Shown here: one piece after another, positions 8,301 through 17,045 of the stretch | How positions within the stretch are numbered: the first letter of the stretch is position 1 | Layout: every line of letters begins with the position of its first letter | Assembly (NCBI RefSeq): GCF_000411975.1 | Contig: NZ_ASXG01000157.1 | Span: forward strand, 1-64,000 | DNA length: 64,000 nucleotides | From: Amycolatopsis orientalis DSM 43388 | GTDB lineage: Bacteria; Actinomycetota; Actinomycetes; Mycobacteriales; Pseudonocardiaceae | Direction: 5' to 3' | Notes under the pieces: model-generated | What the model was told of the DNA's origin: nothing | What the model saw: only the letters and a program-made list of their open reading frames with translations | Database searches by the model: none | Program-made: the position numbers and the translations under genes

Positions 8301-9067
8301 GTGCCCCCGCGACCCGCGCCGAGGTCTGCATCGCCGCGTGCTCCGACGCGTGGCGCGGCTCCGGCGAAGTGCTGGCCCACGCGGTCGGCACGGTCCCGGC
8401 GATCAGCGCGCGGCTGGCGCGGCTCACCCACTCCCCCGAGCTGGTGCTCTCCGACGGCGAATGCCATCTGATGGCCGACCCGCCGCCGCTCGGCAAGACC
8501 GCCGCGGCCGGCGGCACCGTCGAGGGCTGGGCCCCGTTCGGCCGGATCTTCGACATCCTCAACACCGGACGGCGGCATTCGATGATGGGCGCGAGCCAGC
8601 TCGACCGGTTCGGCAACCAGAACATCTCGCTCATCGGCGACTGGCGGAAACCGAAACGCCAGCTCATCGGCATGCGCGGCGCACCGGGCAACACCGTCAA
8701 CCACCGCACCGACTACTGGGTGAGCCGGCATTCGAGCCGGGTGTTCGTGGAGCGGGTGGACGTGGTGTCCGGCGTCGGCAACGACCGGGCCCGCGCGCAC
8801 CCGTCGACGGCGCTGCGGTTCCACGACCTCGGCGTGGTGGTTACCGACCTCGCGGTGCTCGACTACGACGAGGACGGGCGGCTGAAGGTGCGTTCCCTGC
8901 ACCCCGGCGTCACCGAGGACGAGGTGCGCTCGAAGACCGGCTTCGAGCTGGACTTCAGCGGCGCCGGGGTGTCGCGGGCGCCGGACGAGCACGAACTGGA
9001 CCTGATCCGCACCGTGCTCGACCCGGGGAACGCCCGGGACCGGGAGGTCAAGGAGCCCCGGTCCTGA
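8297..9067 (+). CDS. ipdB: Steroid ring C hydrolase beta subunit IpdB
   Basis: 256 residues starting at the ATG that overlaps the ipdA stop. Recognisable IpdB segments are SDGECHLMADPP, EGWAPFGRIFD, GASQLDRFGNQNIS, GAPGNTVNHRTDYWV and LHPGVTEDEV. It forms the heteromer with IpdA that opens ring C. It ends five bases before the convergent kstR2 stop, leaving no room for a separate terminator. Length agrees with the mycobacterial protein (about 250). Confidence 0.9.
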   Translation: MSAPATRAEVCIAACSDAWRGSGEVLAHAVGTVPAISARLARLTHSPELVLSDGECHLMADPPPLGKTAAAGGTVEGWAPFGRIFDILNTGRRHSMMGASQLDRFGNQNISLIGDWRKPKRQLIGMRGAPGNTVNHRTDYWVSRHSSRVFVERVDVVSGVGNDRARAHPSTALRFHDLGVVVTDLAVLDYDEDGRLKVRSLHPGVTEDEVRSKTGFELDFSGAGVSRAPDEHELDLIRTVLDPGNARDREVKEPRS

Positions 9068-9072
9068 ACCGC

Positions 9073-9684
9073 TCAGCCGGCGAGCAGGCCGCCGTACAGC
9101 ATCGCGAGGTACTGCTCCGCCACGACGTCGTGGCGGAGCTTTCCGCGCGGGTTGTACCAGCGCACCGACGTCCAGACGGTGTCCCGGATGAACCGGTACA
9201 CGAGGCTCGCCTCGAGGTCGTCGCGGAACTCGCCGGCCTCCCGGCCCGCCTGGAGCACGCCGAGCCACAGTTTTTCGATCTTCAGCGACGTCTTCCCGAC
9301 GAACTCGAAATCGGCGAGGCTGCCGACGACGGCCGATTCGTTCTGGTAGAGCGCCACCGCGAACGGCCGCTCGTGGATCGTCGCGAAGGCGGTGTGCACC
9401 AGCGCGTCGAACTTCTCGCGCGGCGGCCCGTCCTTCCCGGCGATCCCGGCGAAGGCGGCCAGCAGGTCGTCCATGAACTCCTTGAGGATCTCGCGGAGCA
9501 TGTCCTCCTTGGACGCGAAATGGTGGTACAGGCTCCCGGAAAGGATGCCCGCCTCGTCGGCGATGTCGCGGACGGTGGTCTGGGAGTAGCCCCGGGTCGC
9601 GAACAGCTGGGCGGCGATGCCCAGCAGCTCGCCGCGCCGGGTGCCGCCGTTCTTGGCCGGGGCCCGGCCGGTGCGCGGAGTCAT
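9073..9684 (-). CDS. kstR2: TetR-family repressor KstR2
   Basis: 203 residues from ATG 9684. The N-terminal helix-turn-helix region contains TTVRDIADEAGILSGSLYHHF, and the ligand domain ends with LVYRFIRDTVWTSVRWYNP and a QYLAMLYGGL segment; these match KstR2 very closely. KstR2 represses the HIP genes and is released by HIP-CoA, the product of FadD3. The gene is divergent from fadD3 and shares its operator at 9728-9741, so it is autoregulated. Convergent with ipdB. Confidence 0.92.
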   Translation of the reverse strand: MTPRTGRAPAKNGGTRRGELLGIAAQLFATRGYSQTTVRDIADEAGILSGSLYHHFASKEDMLREILKEFMDDLLAAFAGIAGKDGPPREKFDALVHTAFATIHERPFAVALYQNESAVVGSLADFEFVGKTSLKIEKLWLGVLQAGREAGEFRDDLEASLVYRFIRDTVWTSVRWYNPRGKLRHDVVAEQYLAMLYGGLLAG

Positions 9685-9727
9685 CGCATGGATCCCTTCC
9701 TGCCCGCTGCTTTCCCCTATGCTACCG

Positions 9728-9741
9728 AACAAGCACTTGTT
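9728..9741. promoter_or_regulatory. KstR2 operator in the kstR2/fadD3 divergent promoter
   Basis: AACAAGCACTTGTT matches the KstR2 consensus exactly and sits in a 16-base palindrome GAACAAGCACTTGTTC (9727-9742, symmetric except the two central bases). It ends 17 bases before the fadD3 GTG and about 43 bases from the kstR2 start. Binding here would block both promoters and gives an autoregulatory loop in which FadD3 makes the inducer. Confidence 0.88.
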
Positions 9742-9757
9742 CAGTGAGGAGACCCGC

Positions 9758-11320
9758 GTGTCGACCCCGCGCACGATGCCCGCCCTGCTCGACGAAGCCG
9801 CCCGCCGCCACGGCGAAGCTCCGGCGGTGGTCGACGGTACGACACAGCTCTCCTGGACCGGATTGCGGGAGCGAGCGCGCGCCGTTTCCCGCGCGCTGGC
9901 CGCGGCCGGGGTCCGGTCCGGCGACCGGGTCGCGGTGTGGTCGCCGAACCGGGTCGAGTTCATCCTGACGTTCCTGGGCGCGCAATGCCTGGGCGCGGCG
10001 CTGGTGCCGATCAACACGCGGTACCGCGGCGAGGAAGCACGGGTGGTGCTGGAGCGATCCGGCGCTTCGGTGCTGGTGCTGTGCAACGGGTTTCTCGGCA
10101 ACGACTACCTCGGGATGCTCACCGCGGCCGCGGCCCGCGTCGGCGGTTCCGGTGCGATTCCCGGGCTTCCGCGGCTGCACACCGTGGTCAACCTTGGTTC
10201 GGACGGCGTCGCGTTGCCGTGGGACGAATTCCTCGCTCGGGCGGAGTCGGCGCCCTCGGTCGACGAAGCCGCGGTGACGCCTTCCACGGTCGCGGACATT
10301 CTGTACACCTCGGGCACCACCGGCGTGCCCAAGGGCGTGATGAGCACGCACGCACAGACGATCGGCGTCGCGGACGTCTGGGCGAGGGGCGCGTCGCTCA
10401 CCCCGGCCGACAAGTACGCGATCGTCAACCCCTTCTTTCACTCGTTCGGCTACAAGGCCGGGGTGGTCGCGGCGATCACCGCGGGCACGGCGATCTACCC
10501 GGTGCCGACGTTCGACCCGGTCGCGTTGATGGAGCTGATCCAGCGCGCTGGCATCTCGGTGCTGCCCGGTGCGCCTACCGTCTTCACCACGCTGATCAAC
10601 CATCCGCGCCGCCCGGAGTTCGACCTGTCGTCGCTGCGGTTCGCGATCGCCGGCGCGGCCTCGGTGCCAGAGAACCTGTTCTCGGACATGCGGGAAATCC
10701 TCGGCTTCGAGCAGGTCGCGCAGGCGTACGGGCTCACCGAGTGCGTCGTGGCCACCCAGTCGCGGCCGCACGAGGACCCCCGGCACGTCGCGCACACGAC
10801 CGGTCCGGCGGTGCCCGGACTGGAGATCCGCACGGTCGACGGCGAGGGCAAGGACGTGCCGGTCGGCGCCGACGGCGAAATCCTCATCCGGGGCGAGTTC
10901 GTGATGCTCGGCTATTTCGACGATCCGGAAGCGACCGCGGCGGCCATCGACGCCGACGGCTGGCTGCACACCGGCGACGTCGGGCAGCTCGACGAGCACG
11001 GGTGCGTCAAGATCACCGGGCGGCTCAAGGACATGTTCACCGTCGGCGGGTTCAACGTGTACCCGGCCGAGGTGGAGAACGTGCTGAGCACCCATCCGGA
11101 CGTCGTGGAGGCCGCGGTGATCGGCGTGGACGACGACCGGATGGGCTCGGCGGGCCGCGCTTACGTGACGCTGCGGGACGGGGCCGGGCTGGATGCGGAG
11201 GCGCTGCGCGAGTACTGCCGGGAGCGGCTGGCGAACTTCAAGGTGCCGCGCGAGTTCGTGGCGATCGACGAGCTGCCGCGGAACGCCAGCGGGAAGATCG
11301 TGAAGCGCGAGCTGGGCTGA
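9758..11320 (+). CDS. fadD3: HIP-CoA synthetase FadD3
   Basis: 520 residues from GTG 9758, with GTGAGGAGACC just upstream. An AMP-forming acyl-CoA ligase: ATP loop LYTSGTTGVPKGVMS, NPFFHSFGYKAG, YGLTEC, the hinge TGRLKDMFTVGGFNVYPAE and the adenylating lysine in NASGKIVKREL. The F(H)xFGYKAG and hinge segments match FadD3 (Rv3561). It activates 3a-alpha-H-4alpha(3'-propanoate)-7a-beta-methylhexahydro-1,5-indanedione (HIP) to HIP-CoA, the entry to ring C/D breakdown and the inducer of KstR2. It stands alone as a transcript, ended by a strong hairpin. Confidence 0.88.
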   Translation: MSTPRTMPALLDEAARRHGEAPAVVDGTTQLSWTGLRERARAVSRALAAAGVRSGDRVAVWSPNRVEFILTFLGAQCLGAALVPINTRYRGEEARVVLERSGASVLVLCNGFLGNDYLGMLTAAAARVGGSGAIPGLPRLHTVVNLGSDGVALPWDEFLARAESAPSVDEAAVTPSTVADILYTSGTTGVPKGVMSTHAQTIGVADVWARGASLTPADKYAIVNPFFHSFGYKAGVVAAITAGTAIYPVPTFDPVALMELIQRAGISVLPGAPTVFTTLINHPRRPEFDLSSLRFAIAGAASVPENLFSDMREILGFEQVAQAYGLTECVVATQSRPHEDPRHVAHTTGPAVPGLEIRTVDGEGKDVPVGADGEILIRGEFVMLGYFDDPEATAAAIDADGWLHTGDVGQLDEHGCVKITGRLKDMFTVGGFNVYPAEVENVLSTHPDVVEAAVIGVDDDRMGSAGRAYVTLRDGAGLDAEALREYCRERLANFKVPREFVAIDELPRNASGKIVKRELG

Positions 11321-11385
11321 CCGACGCGGGCGGCGGTTTCCCCTGTTCTCCAGCGAGCGATCCGCCCGCCCCGGACCCGCGTCGG
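11321..11385. terminator. Terminator hairpin between fadD3 and the flavin reductase gene
   Basis: CCGACGCGGG at 11321-11330, directly after the fadD3 stop, pairs exactly with CCCGCGTCGG at 11376-11385. GGCGG inside the left side can pair with CCGCC inside the right. It lies between two convergent genes and can serve both. Confidence 0.6.
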
Positions 11386-11408
11386 AACGACGAGCGTGCC
11401 CAGGGAGT

Positions 11409-12032
11409 TCACCGGCGGCTCGCCGGAGCGGATTCGGCCGTGGTGGCGCGGAAGGTCCGGCCGAGTTCCGGCCCCCGGCCCAGGTAGTGGCGGAAAACGT
11501 AGAACAGCGGTTCCCAGGCAGCGACGCGGACGTGCCGGAGGTCGGCTTCGGCGAGCGCGGGATGGACATGCACCCGGAGCACCTCGGCCTCGACGATGCC
11601 CGGAGCGGGATCCCCGCGGTGGCGCGCGGCGGTCACCCGGCATTCGACCTGGAGCGGGCATTCCGCGACCCGGTCGACCGCGACGAGGTCGGCCGAGACC
11701 GGGGTGAGCCGGGCGGCGCCGAATTTGTCCCGCTCGGTCCGGAACTGGCTGGCCTTCTCCGCCGGCACGACGGGGGCGCCGGTCAGCCCGGCCAGGCGCT
11801 CGACGGCCGGCCACAGCTCGGCGCTCGGATAGTTCAGCACGCAGTCCGGCCGGTCGCGCAGGTTGGCGAAGGTGTGGCCGGTGCTGCCGAAGCCGAGCAC
11901 GGCGGTGCGGCCGAGCACCCAGGCCGACGACATCGGGGCGAGGTTGGTCGTCCCGTCGGCGTTCGCGCTGGACAGCAACACGACGGGGGTGCCGGGATAG
12001 AGCACCGGCGGATCGATCACGACGGAATCCAT
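11409..12032 (-). CDS. Flavin reductase-like split-barrel protein
   Basis: 207 residues from ATG 12032. An FMN-binding split barrel of the flavin reductase-like class: PVVLLSSANADGTTNLAPMS, LGFGSTGHTFANL and CVLNYPS are typical for the flavin-contact strands, and the middle has VECRV. Such proteins supply reduced flavin to partners or act as stand-alone reductases. It lies beside the HIP genes but has no visible KstR2 box, so a link to steroid metabolism is only suggested by position. Substrate unknown. Confidence 0.75.
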   Translation of the reverse strand: MDSVVIDPPVLYPGTPVVLLSSANADGTTNLAPMSSAWVLGRTAVLGFGSTGHTFANLRDRPDCVLNYPSAELWPAVERLAGLTGAPVVPAEKASQFRTERDKFGAARLTPVSADLVAVDRVAECPLQVECRVTAARHRGDPAPGIVEAEVLRVHVHPALAEADLRHVRVAAWEPLFYVFRHYLGRGPELGRTFRATTAESAPASRR

Positions 12033-12113
12033 GACCGCATCCTGGCTGCGGGACGATTCGGCTCCGACCGAACCGTCCCGCGGCAGGGAGCGCTCCGATC
12101 GGCGAAACCTCGG

Positions 12114-13184
12114 CTAGGCGAGCCGTTCCCGCACCATCGCCATGCCCTGTCCACCCGCCGCGCACATCGTCTCCAGGCCGAAGGTCGCGTCCTTCTCCTG
12201 AAGGCCGTGCAGCAGCGTCGTCGCCATCCGCGCACCGGTTGAGCCGAAGGGGTGCCCCAGGGCGATCGCGCCGTCGTGCACGTTGACGCGGTCGAGGTCG
12301 AGGCCGAGCTGGTCGACGCACGGCAGCACCTGGGCGGCGAACGCCTCGTTCATCTCGACCAGGTCGATGTCCGCAACGGACAGTCCTGCCCGCGCCAACG
12401 CCTGCCGGCTCGCCTCGACCGGCCCGAGCCCCATGATCTCCGGGCTCAGCGCCGACACTCCGGTGGCGACGATCCGCGCCAGCGGCCGGATGCCCAGCTC
12501 GCGCGCCCGGACGTCGCTCATCACCGCGAGCGCGGCCGCTCCGTCGTTGAGCGGGCAGCAGTTGGCCGCGGTCACCGTCCCGGCCGGCCGGAAGACCGGC
12601 TTCAGCTGGGATGCCTTCGCCATCGTCACGCCCGCTCGCGGACTGTCGTCCGCGGACTGCCGTCCGGCAACGTCACCGGGGTGATGTCCTTCTGCCAGAA
12701 CTCCCCCGCCGCCTCGGCGAGGTTTTGGTTGCGCACCGCGAAGGCGTCCTGGTCCGCCCGGGACACTCCGCAATGGTCCGCGACGTTCTCCGCGGTCTCG
12801 CCCATCGCGAGGTAGACGTCTGGCAGCGCGTCGTCTTTACGCGGGTCTGTCCACTGCAGACCGCCCGCTGCCCGCTTCTCGGTCACGGCCATCGCGTCGG
12901 CGTACAACGGGTTCTTCGTGACGCGCAATAACGGTGCACGGTCGTACCGGGCACCGGGTCGAGGCCGAGCCGCAGCGCGACCATCCGGCCGAGGTTGTAC
13001 GCTTGTTCCCCGGCCGGTTGCGCGCAGCCGAGCATGAGGTCGTCGATCCGGTCGACCTCCGGAACCGCGGCCAGCGCGGCTTCGACCATCTGCGCGGCGA
13101 GGTCGTCCGGCCGCAGCTCCTTGAGCGAGCCCTGGTACGCCCGCCCGATCGGCGAGCGGAGGAGACGATCACGGCTTCGGGTAC
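12114..13184 (-). pseudogene. Decayed thiolase gene (FadA3-like)
   Basis: Thiolase sequence can be followed through three frames. The N-terminal PEAVIVSSA is followed by a small deletion before SPIGRAYQGSLKELRPDDL. The active-site VHRYCAS then jumps, with loss of about 40 codons, to TKNPLYADAMAV. A further shift near 12655 leads to the C-terminal frame with NCCPLNDGAAA, the GHPFGSTGARM loop and CAAGGQGM. The expected start triplet is GTA (13184), placed after TGAGGAGG, which overlaps the SDR stop, so the gene was once translationally coupled to that SDR. The pattern is closest to mycobacterial FadA3 (Rv1074c). It cannot make a working thiolase. Confidence 0.85.
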
Positions 13185-13197
13185 GGCAGGGGCCTCC

Positions 13198-13968
13198 TCA
13201 GGCGTTCGGGGTGTGCTGGAGGAACGCGGGCCACTCGCCGCCTCCGTCCACATTGAGCACCGCTCCGCTGACGTGGCTCGCGAGCGGCGAAGCGAGCAGC
13301 AAGCAGGCTTGCCCGACCTCGGCCGGCGACGCGAACTGACCCCGCGGGATCGTCCGGGCGACCGCGGCACGCTGCGCCGGGTCGCCGTAGTGGTCCTCGG
13401 AACCGGGCGTCGCGACCAAACCGCAACTGACCGCGTTGACGCGCACCCGCGGCGCCCACTCCACGGCCAAGCTGGTCGTGAGACTTTCCAGCGCCGCCTT
13501 GGCCGCACCGTACACCGCGGTGCCCGGACTGGGCCGCCGCGCCGAGATCGACGTGACGTTCACCGCCGAGGCACCCGGCGTCTCGCGCAGGATCGGGTAC
13601 GCCGAGTGGAGCACGTATGCCGCCGCTAGGAAGTTGAGCTCGTTGATCTTGCGGTGAAACCGCGCCGAGGCTTCGGCGAACTGCGCGAACGGCGCGCCGC
13701 CGGCGTTGTTGACCACGACGTCGAGCCGTCCGTGCCGCTCGCCGATGTTCGCCAGCCACCGCTGGACCTCCTCCGGCTCCCGCACGTCGACCTGCGTGAA
13801 CCGCGGCTGCCTTCCGTCCGCCTCGCGCAGCTTCCCGGGCTCGGTGCGCCCGCAGATCTCGACCGCGGCCCCCGCTTCGAGGAACTTCGCCACGATGCCG
13901 TCGCCGACGCCGCGCGCTCCGCCGGTGACGAGGACGACGCGACCGGTCAGGTCGAAGCTGACGGGCAT
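13198..13968 (-). CDS. SDR-family oxidoreductase, probable steroid-catabolism member
   Basis: 256 residues from ATG 13968 with AAGGAG four bases upstream. Classical SDR: LVTGGARGVGDG cofactor loop, NNAGG, serine in VTSISARRPS and catalytic YGAAK, ending in VDGGGEWPAF. It resembles the SDRs of the KstR2 regulon of the Rv3548c type in FHRKINELN and the RRPSPGTAVYGAAKA region. A degenerate KstR2 box lies at 14004-14017 just upstream. It was followed by a now-dead thiolase gene. The substrate is likely a hydroxyacyl-CoA or steroid intermediate, by context. Confidence 0.75.
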   Translation of the reverse strand: MPVSFDLTGRVVLVTGGARGVGDGIVAKFLEAGAAVEICGRTEPGKLREADGRQPRFTQVDVREPEEVQRWLANIGERHGRLDVVVNNAGGAPFAQFAEASARFHRKINELNFLAAAYVLHSAYPILRETPGASAVNVTSISARRPSPGTAVYGAAKAALESLTTSLAVEWAPRVRVNAVSCGLVATPGSEDHYGDPAQRAAVARTIPRGQFASPAEVGQACLLLASPLASHVSGAVLNVDGGGEWPAFLQHTPNA

Positions 13969-14003
13969 GCTGCTCCTTCTCGCCGGGAGCGCTCAGCTTA
14001 CCA

Positions 14004-14017
14004 AACAAATGCTAGGT
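14004..14017. promoter_or_regulatory. Degenerate KstR2-type box
   Basis: AACAAATGCTAGGT agrees with the KstR2 consensus at 8 of 10 fixed positions. Like the box at 3295 it is preceded by TACCAAAC. It is 36 bases upstream of the SDR start at 13968. Binding may be weak; the call rests on similarity and context only. Confidence 0.45.
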
Positions 14018-14216
14018 TGAGGACGTGGCGGTTTCCCTGCCCGGAAAGAAAACCGAGCACCGGCCGCATGATTCCGGCGGACGACGGGACGCTTGCCGCT
14101 TCGGAGGCGGTACCCGCGGACGAATCGAGCTGCCCGGGGAGACGTGAGCTGGGTGCCGCGGCCTGAGCAGGGCTGCCACGCCAGCGGCCGCGCCGGTCGG
14201 GATACCAGGCCGCGAT

Positions 14217-15449
14217 TCAGCCCGCGTACCCCGCGGGCTTGCCCCACTCCGCGCCCCTCGTGGCAGTCCGGTCGACCAGCACACAGCGCGTCCCGGTGAA
14301 GTTGGTCGGCATGCATTTGTTGCAGTGGATGCACAACGAGGGCGTCTCCGGCTCGGCCGCGATGCGGTTCACCAGGTCCGGCTCGCGCAGGAGGGCCCGG
14401 CCCATCGCGACGTACTGGAACCCCTCCCGCATCGCCAGCTCCATCGACGCGCGGCCGGTGATCCCGCCGAGCAGCACCATCGGCAGCTTCACCGCGGCCC
14501 GGATCTGGCGGGCGTCTTCGAGCAGGAACGCGTCCCGGTACGGGTATTCGCGGAGGAAATGCTTCCCCACCGCCCGCACGCCGAACTTCAGCGGCTGTGG
14601 GAGCACCTCGGCGAACTCGCGGACCGGGGCATCGCCCTTGAAAAGGTACATCGGGTTGAGCAGCGACGAACCGGCGGTCATCTCCAGCGCGTCGCAGCTG
14701 CCGTCGGCTTCGAGCCACTGCGTCACCGGAATCGCCTCGTCGAGCCAGAATCCGCCGGGAACGCCGTCGTCCATGTTCATTTTCACGATCACCGCGATCC
14801 GGTCGCCGACCGCGTCGCGCACCGCGCGCATCGTGTCGCGCGCGAGCCGGGCGCGGTTTTCGAGCGAGCCGCCGTATTCGTCGGTGCGGCGGTTGAGTTT
14901 CGGACTGAGGAAGGAACTGATCAGGTAGTTGTGCCCTAAGTGGACCTCGATCGCGTCGAAGCCGCATTCGATGGCGCGCACGGCCGCTTCGGCGTGGGCG
15001 CGTTTGACGCGTTCGATGCCGGCGTGGTCGATTTCCCGGGCGAAACTGAACGTCGCCTTGGGGAAATACCGACTCGGCGCGAGCGCGGGAAGCCCATTGC
15101 CCTTCGGATTCGCGACCGGCCCAGCGTGCCCGATCTGCGCCGAGATCGCCGCGCCCTCGGCGTGCACCGCGTCGGTGAGCACGCGCAGCCCGGGCAGGGC
15201 TTCGTCGGCCCAGTAGATCTGATGCCGGTCGGTACGGCCGTCCTTGGCGACCGCGCAATAGGCGACCGTCGTCATCCCGACGCCGCCCTTCGCGTAACCG
15301 ACATGGAAATCGACCAGATCCCGCGTGACCTGGCCGCGATGGCTGAGCCCCTCGTAGGTCGCCGCCTTGACCACGCGATTGCGCAACCGCACCGGTCCGA
15401 GCCGAGCGGGAGCCAGCGGGTCGGGCGGGGCCGGGGTCGGGGAAGTCAC
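14217..15449 (-). CDS. NADH:flavin oxidoreductase (Old Yellow Enzyme family) with a Cys-rich tail
   Basis: 410 residues from GTG 15449. A TIM-barrel OYE: N-terminal LGPVRLRNRVVKAATYEG, QIGHAG, EVHLGHNYLISSFLSP, NRRTDEYGGSLENRARL, and C-terminal YVAMGRALLREPDLV. The end holds CIHCNKCMPTNFTGTRC, a four-cysteine motif like the iron-sulfur site of the 2,4-dienoyl-CoA reductase/BaiCD branch. The FAD/NADPH domain that follows in those larger enzymes is missing. It could reduce an enone or dienoyl-CoA such as a 3-keto-steroid. It stands in the same direction as the following SDR-thioesterase-SDR group but is separated from it by about 190 bases. Confidence 0.8.
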   Translation of the reverse strand: MTSPTPAPPDPLAPARLGPVRLRNRVVKAATYEGLSHRGQVTRDLVDFHVGYAKGGVGMTTVAYCAVAKDGRTDRHQIYWADEALPGLRVLTDAVHAEGAAISAQIGHAGPVANPKGNGLPALAPSRYFPKATFSFAREIDHAGIERVKRAHAEAAVRAIECGFDAIEVHLGHNYLISSFLSPKLNRRTDEYGGSLENRARLARDTMRAVRDAVGDRIAVIVKMNMDDGVPGGFWLDEAIPVTQWLEADGSCDALEMTAGSSLLNPMYLFKGDAPVREFAEVLPQPLKFGVRAVGKHFLREYPYRDAFLLEDARQIRAAVKLPMVLLGGITGRASMELAMREGFQYVAMGRALLREPDLVNRIAAEPETPSLCIHCNKCMPTNFTGTRCVLVDRTATRGAEWGKPAGYAG

Positions 15450-15642
15450 GATGCCACGGTAGGAAACGGAGGAGGCGGCCCGCTCCGCCAGTCTCGGTGA
15501 CCGGGAGACTGGCGCTCACGAGGCCCCTCATCACACGCAGCAAGAGCATCCGCACGGCCAGAGACAGCAGCGGTCGGCGATCGGCTGTTCAGTGGTGTCG
15601 AAGGCGGAAACGGCAGCCACCGCGAGGTCTCCGCAGAAAGGC

Positions 15643-16404
15643 TCAGCCGAAGAAGGCTTGGCCGCCGTCAAGCGGCACGGTGACCCCGGTCAGATAACGC
15701 AGATCGGGGCCGACCAGGGCGACGACGGCGCGGCCGATGTCCTCCTCGCATTCGCCGATCCGGCCCATCGGAATGGTCGCGACGAATTCCGCGGCTTCTT
15801 CGGGATGGTGCTCGGTCCACCATTTCAGCCCGGGAGACAACGCGTGCGGAGCGATCGAGTTGACCCGGATCCCGTCGCGCGCCCACTCCACCGCAGCAGT
15901 GCGCGACAGCGAACGCAACGCCTGTTTCGCTGCGGCGTAAGCACCGTAGGTGGTCGGATCCCAGCGCACCATCGCTGACGTGACCAGGTTGACGATCGAG
16001 CCGTCTCCGGTCGCCTTCAAATGCGGATGGGCGGCTTTCATGAACGCGAACGCGGCGAACGGCCCGGTTTCGAAACCGCGCCGGAAATCCTCTTCGCTCA
16101 TTTTCAACAATGGCCCGAAGGCACCGGAGTACGCGTTGTTGACCAGTATGTCCAAGCGGCCGAGCCGCGAAACGACCTCCTCGACGACGCCGGGAACCGA
16201 CGCCGTGTCCGCGACATCGCATTCGTACGGTTCCGCGGAAGCGCCCCGCTCGCGCACGAGACGACAGGTCTCGTCCAGCTTGGCGCGCGTCCGGCCGAGC
16301 ACCGCGACCGACGCCCCCTCCCCTGCCAGTGCCAGCGCGATTCCTTGCCCGACGCCTTGCCCGGCGCCGGTTACCAGGGCCACCCGGCCCGCCAGCGTGT
16401 TCAT
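15643..16404 (-). CDS. SDR-family oxidoreductase
   Basis: 253 residues from ATG 16404. Cofactor loop VTGAGQGVGQGIA, NNAYSG in place of the usual NNAG, serine in LVTSAMVRWD, catalytic YAAAK (YGAYAAAKQAL) and VPLDGGQAFFG at the end. Start overlaps the thioesterase stop by ATGA. It is the last gene of a three-gene leftward operon with a 3-alpha-HSD-like SDR and a hotdog thioesterase, hence perhaps a hydroxysteroid or hydroxyacyl-CoA dehydrogenase. Confidence 0.75.
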   Translation of the reverse strand: MNTLAGRVALVTGAGQGVGQGIALALAGEGASVAVLGRTRAKLDETCRLVRERGASAEPYECDVADTASVPGVVEEVVSRLGRLDILVNNAYSGAFGPLLKMSEEDFRRGFETGPFAAFAFMKAAHPHLKATGDGSIVNLVTSAMVRWDPTTYGAYAAAKQALRSLSRTAAVEWARDGIRVNSIAPHALSPGLKWWTEHHPEEAAEFVATIPMGRIGECEEDIGRAVVALVGPDLRYLTGVTVPLDGGQAFFG

Positions 16405-17045
16405 CGGCCTCCTTCGTCCTGGGCAACCGGTTGCGCGACGTGTCTCGCCACGAAAATGCCGTCCGCCGAAACGCAGACCTGACCGTCGGCGACAATTTCG
16501 CCGGTGGTGTGAATACGGCGGCCCTCGGTGGATTCCTGGCGGGCGCGAATCGTCAATTCCTCGAACAGCGGGGTCGTCCGGTGGTAACGGACGCGGAGCG
16601 TGCCGGTCATCCCGTCCGGCCCGGGCCCCCAGCTGTTGGCGACGCCGAGCGCGTGATCCAGCAGCAGCGCGGAAATCCCGCCGTGCACGCAGCCCGGCGG
16701 ACCTTGGTAAGGCAGGCCGAGCGTCACCGTTCCGGTCACCGAACCGTCCGGCAGGCCGTGCAGGCGCAGCGGCGGTGCGAGTGCGTTTTCCGGGCCGGTG
16801 ACCGGATCGTGCCGCGGTCGCCCGGCCCACATTCCGATCAACCGTTCCGGCCGCTCGGGCGCGTGTTCTTCGAGCTGGGCGGCGATCCGGTCGAGGTCGC
16901 GGGCGAGGTCCGGCATCGGCGCGGCGCTGTCCGCACCCGCGTGCAGGAGCGCGCTGACCACCCGGCGCGCAGCCGCGACGGCGGCGTCGATGCCGTCGTC
17001 ATGGGGTATAGGCGACAACGGGACGTTCTCGGCATAGGCCGTCAT
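16401..17045 (-). CDS. PaaI-type hotdog thioesterase
   Basis: 214 residues from ATG 17045. The C-terminal half is a hotdog domain with the PaaI-type signature PGCVHGGISALLLDHALG, which carries the catalytic Asp and oxyanion glycines. The N-terminal about 90 residues are helical and probably pack against it; this longer form is common in actinomycetes. It should hydrolyse an acyl-CoA. Overlaps both flanking SDR genes by four bases, so all three are co-translated and may recycle CoA in one side pathway. Confidence 0.75.
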   Translation of the reverse strand: MTAYAENVPLSPIPHDDGIDAAVAAARRVVSALLHAGADSAAPMPDLARDLDRIAAQLEEHAPERPERLIGMWAGRPRHDPVTGPENALAPPLRLHGLPDGSVTGTVTLGLPYQGPPGCVHGGISALLLDHALGVANSWGPGPDGMTGTLRVRYHRTTPLFEELTIRARQESTEGRRIHTTGEIVADGQVCVSADGIFVARHVAQPVAQDEGGR

